The position numbers and the translations under genes are program-made. The notes beneath the pieces are model-generated. The model had not been told where the DNA came from and did not search any database. It saw only the letters and a program-made list of their open reading frames with translations. This document shows, in pieces, positions 11,012-22,425 of a DNA stretch of 64,000 nt. Numbering within the stretch: the stretch's first letter is position 1; the number at the start of each line of letters is the position of its first letter. The DNA is from Heliocidaris tuberculata (lineage: Eukaryota; Echinodermata; Echinoidea; Camarodonta; Echinometridae): positions 20,624,303-20,688,302 of the forward strand of contig CM046837.1 of assembly GCA_025618425.1 (NCBI GenBank), in the 5' to 3' direction.

Positions 11012-11300
11012 GGTAGCAGAAACAAATTTCCCAGATATATTTGTGGCGAGTGTGGAACCGAAAATTTAAGCAGTGGAAAGGAGAAATAATGGTCAACTTT
11101 AAATTCTAACTAGGCATATGATATTGGGAATACACTAACATGACTAAAGGCCTTCCCAAGGTTCTCGAGGGAAGAGGGGAGAGGGGGTTAGGACCAACAA
11201 CAACCAAAATGATAGCAGATGCAAATCATCTAGAATTGTCAGGAAAAAGAAAACGGTTTATATTTTCGCCGACAGCGCTTTGAACTGGAAGTAAGTTTAT
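11012..11300 (+). repeat. Direct repeat unit 2b
   Basis: Diverged copy of 8945-9245, about 2.07 kb away. It lies just after a G tract. Confidence 0.7.
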
Positions 11301-11639
11301 GGGGAACCGCTGGCCCTCTAGATCTGTAGGGTCCATCGAGGGATGGGAAGGGGGGGGGGGGGCAGTAAAACGGACCCCCGCAAAAGTAATAATATGTATA
11401 TGAAAATTGTATCCCGGAATAAGATTCATAATGTATTTTTTCTCAGTCACACGAGAAAACATTCCATTTCGCGCCCAAAATGAATGGTAAATGAATCGTA
11501 AGCTAATTTCAAAATAATGCCGACTTTAAAAATATGACGATAAGAGTTATCGGCAGCGGCGTCGATGGGGGGGGGGGGGGGGGCTTGAGGGTTCACACTC
11601 CCACTCAAAATTGCTGTCGGCAAATGCGCCACCTCTGTC

Positions 11640-11860
11640 GGCAAAAAAAGGAGGGAGAAAATGGGGAGAGGGAAGAGGAAAGAGAAAAGAAAAAGGAGAA
11701 AAGAGAAAGGAAAAGGGAAAAGGGGAGAAAAGGAAAAGGAAAGGAATTCAAAACTAAAACAGAAAGAAAAGAGGGAAAGGAAAAGGGAAGCAAAGAAAAA
11801 GAAGGAAAAACTTCTTTTTTTTTTCTTTTTTTTTTCTTTTTTTCCTCGCTCTCAAAAAAG
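11640..11860. repeat. Polypurine tract followed by polypyrimidine tract
   Basis: About 170 bp of almost pure A/G is followed by a T-rich tract. The Lys/Arg/Glu and Phe/Ser frames on either strand are compositional artefacts. Confidence 0.85.
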
Positions 11861-12544
11861 TGAATGGATAATATTCGGGCAAAATGCGTCCCCCTTCGGC
11901 AATGGGCTGTACATAGCCCCCTCCCGAGGATTTTCAAAGTTCCGATGTATGGCCAGCCACCACTTCATATTCGGGTAGAGAGGTGCCAGAATATCCACAT
12001 ATTTGGGTAGTGAGGTTTTCTTGATATGTAACTTCTGTACATTTTTACTAAGAAAAGTTGTTTTGTTGTTGTTTTTGTTTTTGTTTTGTTTTTTAATTTA
12101 GAAGTTGAAAAGTTGATATTCGGGTAAAAGGCGTCAGCCTATCCCCTTGCGAAAATGGGCCCGTATGATCATGACTTCTACATCTGCGATTTTCTTGTAT
12201 CATTATGTGAGGGGAGATTAGGGTGTACCGTGTAGCATTTTTTGGCAAATTTAGGTGTCACACCCTAAAAATCTGTTGGCAAATTTCGGTGTCACACCCA
12301 ACATTTTGATGACAAATTTGGGTGTCCCACCCCATCCCCATTCAAATGTTCTAACGATGCCCCTGGATATCGGCGTTGATTCAATCTTCATTCCTCTTTC
12401 TGTCTGGACTACAAGATCCCTTATCTTTCATAAGCTTTTGTTTTGCCACTTTAATCCCATTTGAAGGGGAAATCTAGGAAAATCTGTACTGTCCCTTTCC
12501 TATTTAATGGTTTTTAATCTCCGATTTGTATACTTGAAATACAT

Positions 12545-13205
12545 AGGCATAGCCAGGGGGCCCATGGGGGCACTGGTCCCCCTATCCAGCCCCTAAAAAA
12601 AAAGTGAGAACGAAAAAGCGGGAGAAGTGAGACAAAAAAAAAAACCCTAAAAAGGCGCTACGAGTCGTTACCTTTCAATCACAATTTGCTAAAACTTCAA
12701 AGTTTTCGCGCTTCGCGCGGGAAGGGGGAAATAACTTCAAATAACTCCCCCTTCCCTGCACCCACACCTATTACATACAGTAAAATATTGCGTCCAAATT
12801 ATTGAAAAGCAGTCCGAGCGTCGAACTATAACTTTCCGCCTAAAAAAATTGTTTGCTACGAGCTTTCTCTCAAATTTGTTAAAACGTCATAGCTTTCGCG
12901 CTTCGCGCGGGAGGGGGAAAAGTCCCCCCTCCCTGCACCCACCCCTGTTACAGTGCATTATTGCGTCCAAATAATTGAAAAGCAGTCCGGGCGTCGAACT
13001 AACTTTCCGCCTAAAAAAAGGTGCTGCGAGCCGTTATCTTTCTCTCAAACTCCCCCCTCCCTTCACGCTTTGCGTGCTAATCACCAATTTCGCACGCTTC
13101 GCGTTCTCACAACCCAACCCCCCTAAAATGAAATCCTGGCTACGCGGTTGGATTCTTCACGTCTGCCCCCCCCCCCCATTGAAAAATCCTGGCTACGCCA
13201 ATGTT
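12545..13205 (+). repeat. Tandem repeat with ~173 bp period inside a possible MITE
   Basis: The motif 'ttgcgtccaaat(t/a)attgaaaagcagtccg(a/g)gcgtcgaact' occurs near 12788 and 12962, and 'cgcttcgcgcggga' near 12708 and 12900, giving about 2.5 units. The block starts with 'ggcatagccagg' and ends with two copies of 'aatcctggctacgc', resembling short imperfect termini of a non-autonomous DNA element. Confidence 0.6.
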
Positions 13206-13544
13206 GAAATACCACGCCATGCTCTACTCATATGGCTCAATAAGTTTCACTTCTTTAATACACTACCCCCGAAAATAAACACATGTGATGTAAAAAATAG
13301 CTCCAATACCATTATGACTATGATGATGATGATGATGATGATAATAATAAATAATAATAACAACAACATCAAAACCATAATGCTAATGCTAATCATAATC
13401 TTAATCATAATAATCACGATAACAACAATGACAATACTGATAAATAAAAATCATGTCTATATTGACATTTGATGGGTAGCCTCATCAGTATTTATACTGA
13501 TGAGGCTTGGGGGCAAATCAATTACTAACCCAGCATTGAAAGCT

Positions 13545-14280
13545 ACATGATTAATACTTTTTTTGATAGGGTCCTGCCATTACATCAGTTAGGGTTTGAT
13601 ATATTTCAAGATAATGTATCATACACTGAAGCCCGTAGTCTGTTCATTGAAAGGCTACTTTGAACAGTGAATGGCTTGTCTCAAATTTTGCACAGAGCTA
13701 TAGTTCTTCAGAGAAATAACAATGGGGATCGGACCTATTGTGTTGAGTTGAATGCGTGGGACGGAGGAATAATGGGAGGGGCGGCTTTATACGTGCGTTC
13801 GATCCGCGCCAGCGTTTGTTGTTATGTTGAAAAGACAGGAAGTCTATTGACTATTGATATAAAGAAGAATTAGGAGAGAGAGAGAGAGAGAGAGAGAGAG
13901 CCCAACTGCAAATCCCCTGTTAAACTTCAATTGTCCTCAATGACAAAGTAAAGTGTTATTATGCATAGGCGGCTATTACAGGTCTCAGGCCGACAGCAAG
14001 GACAAATGTTAGTATTGATTTGATTTGGGTTGATGAGTTAATGATATCATAATAAGATATTCTAAAAGTAAAAATCCCCTCATTGTGCTATATACTTGTC
14101 TCTTCGCTACAATAGTTATTTGCCGCACATCTAGAAAATGATCATGGGGAAAAATTTAATATCATTACAAATAAAGGAGTCTTTTTGTCTTTAGTTCTAA
14201 ATGTAGTTTTCAATTCGAAAATTCAAAAGACATACAAAACTGCATTTCTCATTATCCTATAAAAGTTCATTTCTCTCGTT
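13545..14280 (+). repeat. Direct repeat unit 3b
   Basis: Second copy of 9868-10580, with an expanded (GA)n run at about 13867-13902. Many scattered substitutions and small indels show the duplication is old. Confidence 0.8.
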
Positions 14281-14465
14281 TTCCTTGCCCTTAAATTATA
14301 AGTAGATTTTTCCATCATCATTCACGTCTTTAATTTCTGATATTGATTTCCACGTCTTATCCACATGCTATCATTTTAGAACATAACATATTTTTTTTTA
14401 GATAAACATGCGAACTGAGGAAAATAGAACAAGAATCAGAATATTTGGAGAAAACTGAGAAAAGA

Positions 14466-14527
<62 letters not shown>
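14466..14527. repeat. (TG)n(GA)n microsatellite
   Basis: Short TG run followed by a GA run. Confidence 0.9.
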
Positions 14528-14528
<1 letters not shown>

Positions 14529-15051
14529 AGATTGAGAGAAGACGAAGGCAATCATTATATTGGGTTTAATGGCTGTCATTTCCATCAATTATGTGGTGTT
14601 GTGTTGTTGTTTTTTGTTTCCACCAGCGCTGTTCTAGTTCTTTTTTGGGGGGGGGGGGGGAGCACACAATGATCGTTGAAATGCAATATACATATTCTAG
14701 TCATACAAGATAAGAAGAATTGGAGAAGGGGAGAGAAAGGAATAAGAGGAGCAATAGAACATAAAGAACAATAAACTGTTAGGCAAGCCAATGCCATCGG
14801 AAACTCACTCTATTTTAAAAATATTTATATATTCTATTTATTTTGTTGTTATTGTTCCACTACTACACACTAGCCTTTCATACACATATACTGACAGAAG
14901 AGGGCGTACTTTCGGAATCAGTGAATGGTACCAAGAGCTTCTTTCTTTGAATTTATCAAGAAGATTGGCTCGGATCCGGGAAGACTGCATTATAGGCTCC
15001 ATGCGATCGTTATGTAGAAGGCTCGGAGCTCATTGCAGTGTTCACGCACAG

Positions 15052-15082
15052 TAAGAACGCATCAGTTCCGGATGCGTTCTTA
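15052..15082. other. 12 bp perfect hairpin
   Basis: TAAGAACGCATC and GATGCGTTCTTA form a perfect 12 bp stem with a 7 nt loop (AGTTCCG). It is not followed by a T run and has no adjacent gene. Confidence 0.6.
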
Positions 15083-15117
15083 TGCACCACGACATTTCTC
15101 TAAACTACCTAAGAAAC

Positions 15118-15275
15118 GGCATCCAATCACAGCGCGACTTGCTTTATGTAATGTCCTCATTTGCATATCATCAACAAGCCATCCGATGTTGTGAGCGGAC
15201 GACCAATCAAAACGTTGCTTTGCTTGACTGGTCGACGGAGGTTTTCCTCATTTGCATATCAATGAACTGGCTCCG
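15118..15275 (+). promoter_or_regulatory. Paired octamer and CCAAT motifs
   Basis: Two identical 'tcatttgcatatca' blocks (octamer ATTTGCAT, near 15158 and 15248) alternate with two CCAATCA boxes (near 15122 and 15203) within 150 bp. Such combinations occur in histone and snRNA promoters, but no downstream gene is visible, so the regulatory reading is weak. Confidence 0.3.
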
Positions 15276-16394
15276 CCATCGATCGGAGTGTCGCGTTTCC
15301 TTATTAGCATACGTAATGGGTGGGGGGGGGGGGGGTCGAGGCTTTTCAGATGTAACATAGTTCAAGCCCAATAGTGGTATTTTATCTCACTCTTCTAGAA
15401 AATGAATAACAATAGGAAAATATATTAGCGTTCGCATAACATAAAAATCATGGGAAGCGTATTACTGACTAGACTTTACAAATCACGGGGAGTTTTGTTT
15501 TTGTTTTTGTTTTGTTTTAGTTTGTTTGTTTGTTTGTTTTTTCAAAGGGCTTTTATGAACAAATAATCATGTTTGAGTGAAGTTATTACTGTTGCCCTTG
15601 TTTGCTTTGCCGTAGCTTAGGTTTTCTCTTTCTTTCCAGATGAAATCGTCTGATATTCATGTTTGGTTCTTGCAAGAGCCCTTTTTCATTTGTTTTGTCG
15701 GCTTTGAAATTACCGAAGTAAATGTAATAATGGAAAACAATTTGAAAGAGAAAGATACAGGTGAACACGCTTAGTAAATATGCCTACCTGAGCAACAAAT
15801 AAAAAAAATTTTTTTTTTTCCTCCACCCCCTTCTTTTTCATTTCCTTTTGTTTTGATTTCAGACTCTTTCATGGTAGAATCGTCAAATATTAGTCTGAAT
15901 AATAAAACGTTTGCAAATCATGCGAAAGGTATTTTTAAAGTGATAGTGATACAAATAAAATACCCCCCCCCCCCAAAAAAAAAAAAAAAAAAAAAAAAGA
16001 TTGAAAGATGAAAATTCACGCTCATTCTCCCCCGCTTGGAACAAGTGATCATAAAATATGTGTGACAGAGAAAGAGAAGAGAGAGAGAGATAGAGACGCC
16101 AAACTGAACTTTTATAGTTGCGTCGTTCTTTTCCGTCTTTTTCCTTCCCGTCATTTTCAAATTTTTATTCAAAAACAAATTCTCTGAACGAAAGCGTATT
16201 ATCATGAAATAGAAAAGTAAAGTGCAACAAATTGGTTATCTGGTAGCATATCTCCAGTGAATCTCAGGGAAAGCAAAGACCCTCTTACCTAGGCAGAAAC
16301 GTATAAGACCCCCCCCCCCCCCCTCCCCAATCTGGAAATGTAACACCGTTATGGAAGGAGGGTTTTATACTGGCGATTTTTCTTTCCGTACCAT

Positions 16395-16690
16395 GGCGGT
16401 ACGGGGAATAAAATCGCCTCCGGCCTATACGGTAAGATTTCCCCATGAAGGATACCAACACGCAAATTATGTAATCTTTGAATGCGAGATCCCCTTTCTC
16501 AGGACAGGACAATAGCCTATTTTCGTCTCAAGCTGTTATCAATGAATATTCAGTAGGCCTACCCGGTATCCTGTGCATTGTCTCTAAAGAGAACTTATTC
16601 ATATGGGCTTTCAACCTCTCGAAAAGATTGGTCCATATCAATACAATGATGGCTTGTACGCCGTATACAAAAACTGTCTGTAGCATGTAG
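16395..16690 (+). repeat. Direct repeat unit 4a (partner 18400-18700)
   Basis: Shares 'aggataccaacac', 'ccccctttctcag-acaggacaatagc' and 'cctgtgcattgt' blocks in the same order with 18400-18700. Frames over it are not conserved as protein. Confidence 0.75.
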
Positions 16691-17741
16691 AGAGTCCTAC
16701 ATAGGCTTATAATGTAAGGTGAATATTGTGGTTTTGACTAGGCCTTTCTTGTATATTATTTAGTTGTTTTGTTTTTTGTTTTTGTTTTTTTTAGATTTTA
16801 GAATTGAAAATAATTGCCATAAAAAGATGGGTTTATCAATCATAAATCTTATATAATAAATCATCTAGGCCTATATCTTTTCGGGGAGGGGGGGAGGTGG
16901 TTAGTATAATTTTTCCGTTCAACATGAGATATTTCCATCATATTGTGGTCAAACAATTATAGGGGACATCTGAAGGATGTAGTTCAGCGTGGTACGCATC
17001 GACCGATAGAGGGGGAAAGAGTCTCCCACCCCTACCCCGGCTCCCGCGCTTTAGTAGGAAATGGGTCGGCGCCACTCTCCAAGAAATGTTGGAGATGGGC
17101 ATATTTTTTTTTTTTTTTTTTTCAGAGAAACTCCATATCCCTCAGATTCAACCATTTACACACGATGTTATACCCCCATCCGAGAAAGTCAGCACTTTTA
17201 AAGATATTTTTCGAGGGTAAAGATAAAATTTAAAAAATGGTGAAAAAGGTCACCAGAACAGAAAAACTGGATGACAAAATAGCGTCGCTTTTATATGTGA
17301 ACAGCATTTTGAGAAAGTATATAGATTTCTATTTTTTTTTTTTAATGCATCTATGGAAATGGATTTTGAGAAAATTAAAACTTGCCCATTTCTTTACGTC
17401 TTGTTTTCTTTTTCTTCTTTCCTTGTTAACCCTATTATGGTATTTCTTTTTTCATCAACAAGCACTCAAAACTACTGTTATTCCTTTTGCCCCCCCCCCC
17501 TCTCTCTCTCTCTTCTACTGTGGCCAACCTAGTATGTTTCATCATCCCCCAATAGTATATAGGCATATTTATCATGATCATAGTTATATCATTGTAATTA
17601 GGATTAGGCCTTATCATTTCCAGACCATTTTGAACATTTTGGTTGAAAATTTTGGATTGAGATTTGATTTCAACCCAGGAAATGGGAAGATAAAATATCT
17701 CATTATGAGGAGAGCTGTTTGTAAAATTTGGATTTTCTTCT

Positions 17742-17806
17742 TCCTCTTCTTCTTTCTCTTTCTTCTTCGTCTTCTTCTTCTTCTTCTTCTTCTTCTTCTT
17801 CTTCTT

Positions 17807-17837
<31 letters not shown>

Positions 17838-17839
17838 AT

Positions 17840-17887
<48 letters not shown>

Positions 17888-17965
17888 ACTACTATTTTCT
17901 TCTTCTTTTCTTCTTCTTCTTCTTCTTCTTCTTCTTCTTCTACTACTACTACTACTACTACTACT
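17742..17965. repeat. (TTC)n(TAC)n triplet microsatellite
   Basis: Alternating blocks of TTC and TAC triplets extend about 220 bp. They generate long Leu- or Ser/Thr-rich frames on + and Arg/Glu/Val-rich frames on -, none of which is a real gene. Confidence 0.95.
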
Positions 17966-18399
17966 TCTTCTTCTTTTCGTCTCATTTTTTTTCTTGAGGC
18001 GGGGAGAGGGGCACATGAACCCTCTACCATGACTTTGTGTTTTTTTTTTTTTTTTGTGATGTTGAAGCCTTACTCCTTGGAGAGTTCGAGAGACGTGGGG
18101 GGGGGGTGGCTATACCAACAATGAATCAAAATGGAGTTTCATTCATAAGAAAATAGAAACATATGTGATTCCACCCTCTCTCTTCACATTTTTATTGTTA
18201 TTATTACAGATTTTTCACCGACTAATTTGCTTTCAGCCAAGCAGATGCAAGGATTTCCAGTAGCTTATAACATTAGTCGGTGAAAATCACCGACTAATGG
18301 TTTCATGAAACGCCCCCCCCCCCCCAGAAGTTGCGCCAAAAACGCAGGTGGTTCATTTGCACTTTGGCAAATTATATGAGGAGGGATACCCCCTCCCCT

Positions 18400-18700
18400 A
18401 CGGTTTTTACGATTTCCCTATAGGATACCAACACACAAATGCAATGTTTGAATGAGAGACCCCCTTTCTCAGAACAGGACAATAGCTTATTTTTGTCGTC
18501 TAAGCTGTTATCAATAGATGTTCAGTGGGCGTACCCGGCGTGCGACTTCCTGTGCATTGTGTCTGAGGAGAGCTTATTCAAATTACTTAGGAAATTCCTT
18601 TATGTAGGCCTTTCAACCATTCAAAGGTTGGTCCATGCCAATACATTGAAGGGCTATAAGCTGTACTCTAAGATGCCTGTAGCATGTAGGTACGCCACTG
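18400..18700 (+). repeat. Direct repeat unit 4b
   Basis: Second copy of unit 4a about 2 kb downstream. It is preceded by a C tract, as the first copy is (16311-16324 and 18313-18325). Confidence 0.75.
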
Positions 18701-19334
18701 CCCATGACTTATGGTACAAACATGTCGGACAAGTTGTAAGCAGAAAATGAAGGCGTCAGAAGGGAGAGGGTACAACCAGCAAGCATACTTGTGTACAGAG
18801 TAGGGCTAGTAAGTCATGATGGGGGTAACATCCAAAAGTTGGTAATAAATACTGGAAAGAAACTTTTTTTACAGCCCGGACAAACCACTTTAGCATGAAA
18901 ACCGTCCAAAGGCAAACAGGGGCAGCACAACAAGGGGAGGGAGGGGGCAAAAGTCCCTATGATTTTTCAAGCAGTGAAAAAAAAAGAGGAGAAAAACGGA
19001 AGTAAAAAAAAAAAGAAGAAAATGAAGAAAAAAGAAAGAAAGAAAAGTATCCGTCATCGAAATACCCTGGCGCCGCCCCAGGAAAGGGTATATAGCAAAG
19101 TAAATTATATCAGAGAATATTTGAAATAAATACGATAAAAACTCAAAATAGTTCCAAGTGGTACGGTCAACCCCCCCCCCCCCCCCCATGAAATAACTAT
19201 TCTCGTGGGTGATGTGAACGAGAATTTGAGCAAGTCGAGAAAGATCAGGCTTCACCTGTTCACAATTTTTTTTTTTCATAAGGCAATGGATGTTGAGGGA
19301 ATTTGATTCATTCGGCAGTATTCCTTTCACATTC

Positions 19335-19465
19335 TTCTTCTTCTTCTTCTTCTTTTTCTTCTTCTTCTTCTTCTTCTCCTCCTCCTCCTCCTCCTTCTCC
19401 TCCTCCTCCTCCTCCATCTTCTTCTTTTTCTTCTTCTTTATCTTTTTCTTCCCCCTCCACCTCCT
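19335..19465. repeat. (TTC)/(TCC)n triplet repeat
   Basis: Pyrimidine triplet repeat. The Glu/Lys frame on the minus strand is an artefact. Confidence 0.95.
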
Positions 19466-20989
19466 CCTACTCTACCATATGTAGTGATTATTTGACAAAT
19501 AACTACGTATAATGAATTTTTACCATGATTATCATTATCATCATCATCATCATCATCATCATTATTATGCTCATTATCAAAATCATTGTTGCCACAGTTA
19601 TATAAGTAGAAGTAGTAATTGAGACCGATTGATTAAAAAAAAAATATATAGTGATAACGCATAATTGTAATGAGCATTTCTTGCGATTCGATGGAATCAT
19701 GCACGAACTATGAATACTAAACTTTTACGAAAACAAACAAAGACTCACATGTGAAACTGTTTATCTATGATATTTTATTCATCATGGACATTATAAAATA
19801 ACTTTTTTGGATAGATATTTTTACAATGTAAATAAATAATGAATAAACGAATGAATAACTAAATGAATAAAGGAATAGGTATATAGATTCAAAATAAGTA
19901 TAACAACGATAGAGGATGATGATAATGATGATTTCGATGATCTAAATGAAGGAAAGTCATTATACCATGCAGAGACTGTATATAGCAAGACACGCATTTC
20001 TATTTTATTTTTTGTTGTCACAGGTCATATTAGTCTGAAATAGACGATTTTTAGTTCCTTTCATACGAAAAAAATTACAATAATTAGAAGACATGGGTTG
20101 AATGATTTTTTTTTTTGGGGGGGGGGAGGGGGGAGTTTGCGGCTTCTCAAGTCTGTTGCAAGCTCAAACTGGATTGCATTTCGATTGCGATGCGATTTTA
20201 TTTCAACTGAAGCTCAAAGACAAAGTATTTTCTCATCAGAAAGCCAGTGTCTATCCATTTATGATATTTGATTTTTTTTTTTTTTCTTGGAACGGGGGGG
20301 GGGGGGGATGATTGAATAAAACTTTACAAGTATATTCCTATTCGAATCGATAGAGGCGTTATATTCTAGCATTTCATTTTTTTTTTAGAAATAATTCTCC
20401 TTAGCAAATTTATTTTCAAATATAAAGCAAAATGCATTGGATCGAATGAAAATTGTCTGAATGAAAATGTAGGCCATTTAGTTTACTTTTCAAGAGGGAA
20501 ACAAATTACATCGCAAATAGTTTCATCTTCACGGGACACTAGCAGTCTAAAATGGGACTGTTTTTGCATGATTTCATGAACTTCTTCAAATATAGGGCTA
20601 TTCGAGCCGATACATGCGTTGTTCTATCATTTCAGTTTTTTTTTTTTTTAGAAATGATTCACCTGAGTAAATTTATCTTCTAAAATTGCCAAAAATGTGA
20701 AAATACTGTAATGTGGGAACCTCAAGCCATTCCGGCCCCACACCCCACGACTACGTTTACAACTCATCCCCTTCCATGTTTTCTGAATCTTTTACTAGTT
20801 CACAAATACAAACTTTAGCGTATATTTATGTTCAAAACAGGCGTACATGAATTCAAGGATATACATGTACATTATTTTTGAGTTCGTTCCTTGATTTTAT
20901 TTATTCTTGTAATAACAATATCAGCATAAAAAAGGCAGAGTAAGTCAAACAGATCTATAAAGTAGACAGCATAAATGTTTGTACCCGTA

Positions 20990-21308
20990 CACTTACAGAA
21001 CAGCAAAAAGCCCACCGAAATACCTCATGAATATTGATTACGATGTGGCGATCGGGAAGCGCAAGCCATTGGTCATTGAACAAGAACATATAAATATTCA
21101 TCGCTGACGTTAGTTTTACATGAATATTCATCACACAACAGCGTCGAGGTACAGGGAATCTGCGGTCCGGAGAGTGCTTTCTTTCTATTGGCGGAATGCA
21201 CGCGAAGCCCCGCCCACTGATGGCAACGGCACTCTGCTTCGTATCCCATGAAATGAAATCGTACGGGGCGGTCCACGCACAGGAAGTCAAATCGGGTGGA
21301 ACGGGTTA
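20990..21308 (-). mobile_element. End of a TTAA-flanked 'CCCGTT' element (inverted)
   Basis: The sequence ends CGGGTGGAACGGGTTAA at 21292-21308, the inverted form of the 3412 end. The interior is GC-richer with several 'atgaatattcat'-like motifs. The opposite terminus is not visible. Confidence 0.45.
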
Positions 21309-21344
21309 ATTGATTATGCAAAATTCAGTAATCAGGAGTGCGTG

Positions 21345-21470
21345 TGCATGTTGATGAATGTGCTGATGGCACTCACAATTGTGACACCAATGCGAAGTTT
21401 AACACCACCATTGGAAGTTTTATATGCACCTGTAGTAATGGCTAAACTGGAAATGGAATGAGTTTTTCAG
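21345..21470 (+). pseudogene. Broken calcium-binding EGF exon
   Basis: The + frame from about 21350 reads V-D-E-C-A-D-G-T-H-N-C-D-T-N-A, then T-I-G-S-F-I-C-T-C-S-N-G followed by a TAA stop and T-G-N-G. This is the cbEGF consensus (DxDEC...C...N...GSFxCxCxxGYxGNG) with a stop at the aromatic residue and the third cysteine lost (A-K-F where Cys is expected). It is a dead exon of a fibrillin/fibropellin-type extracellular protein. A 23 bp piece of it (tatatgcacctgtagtaatg plus gct) recurs at 21577-21599, so part of the exon has been duplicated locally. Which gene it came from cannot be told. Confidence 0.75.
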
Positions 21471-22004
21471 GAAAGGGACTCTACTTCCTTTGATAAAATG
21501 TTAGAATCTTCTAAATATAAACCAATTAATTAGCCGTAGGATTTTTCGCTAGGAATGACAAGACTTCGTGTTAAATTATATGCACCTGTAGTAATGGCTG
21601 AGAGGAGCACTTGTTTAGGTAAGATATCTACTTCTGTTAAAACACCGTTAGAAAAAACAAAACAAAACACTGTTTGACTAACAGTAAAATTCATTGCTAA
21701 CAATGAAAATTTTAGAGATGTCAGACTCTTTGTCAGTAGGATGAGAGGAGTGTTGGTATGAAGAATATGCAAATTCACATAAAAGAGGAGAAAAACTTTG
21801 ATACCGAGACCTGTTCTTCTTCTTTTTTTTTTTCTTTTTAAAGGTTCTAATGTCAGGTTTTGCGATATTCCCCAGACATATCAAATGTATTGTTTATAGG
21901 GGGGGGGGGGGGGGGGGACAATGCTGAAAAAAGTAAAAATACACCTGTCCTAATTCCTTCACTACTTTCTGTTCATCATGTTCATTTGTTGATTTATACG
22001 ACGA

Positions 22005-22035
<31 letters not shown>

Positions 22036-22095
22036 GATCCTTTACCGGGCGATAATTTTTTTTTTCCCCGCCAGCCTTCAAAGAGTCGCTCATTA

Positions 22096-22118
22096 GGGGG
22101 GGGGGGGGGGGGGGGGGA
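22096..22118. repeat. Poly(G) tract
   Basis: G run of about 22 nt, one of many long G/C homopolymers in the window. Others lie at 21900-21917, 32431-32457 and 39848-39879. Confidence 0.95.
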
Positions 22119-22127
22119 GCTTATCAC

Positions 22128-22320
22128 AAGAAAAGAAAAAGAAAAATAAGAGAGAAAAAAAGAAAATGAAAAGAAAAATGAAAGGGAACAGAGAGAGAGA
22201 GAGAGAGAGACTCGGAGAGTGAGAAAAAGAAAAGAACATAGAAAAGGCAGGAGGGGAGACAAAGACAAATGGAGAAGAAAAAAGAATAGGAAAGAAAAGA
22301 TGAAAGGGAAAGAAAGAATT
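22128..22320 (-). repeat. Inverted near-identical copy of Penelope 3' UTR tract
   Basis: Read on the minus strand this matches 700-898 almost base for base. It includes the flanks of the (CT)n run and the 'tttgtctttgtctcccctcc' stretch. It is therefore related to the Penelope relic at 0.4-1.2 kb but lacks its coding part. Confidence 0.8.
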
Positions 22321-22378
22321 TATTTTTTCCTGTCAAAAGTTGTCAGAGGGGGCACTCTGCCCCCTCCCCCGGGTACGC

Positions 22379-22424
<46 letters not shown>
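22379..22424. repeat. (GTA)n microsatellite
   Basis: Perfect AGT/GTA triplet run. It directly follows a 'gggggcactctgccccctcccccgggtacgc' block. Confidence 0.95.

Positions 22425-22425
<1 letters not shown>

Noticed and set aside
15118..15300. Histone or snRNA gene
   Set aside because: Octamer and CCAAT motifs are present, but no histone coding sequence, histone 3' stem-loop or snRNA sequence follows.
17237..18124. 295-codon + frame
   Set aside because: More than a third is Leu/Ser/Thr translation of the TTC/TAC microsatellite. The rest has no motif, and the opposite strand is equally open.
3412..21308. One giant 17.9 kb TTAA transposon bounded by matching inverted ends
   Set aside because: The ends match for about 17 bp, but the interior contains many unrelated insertions and no transposase. 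Two separate members of a short-element family are simpler.
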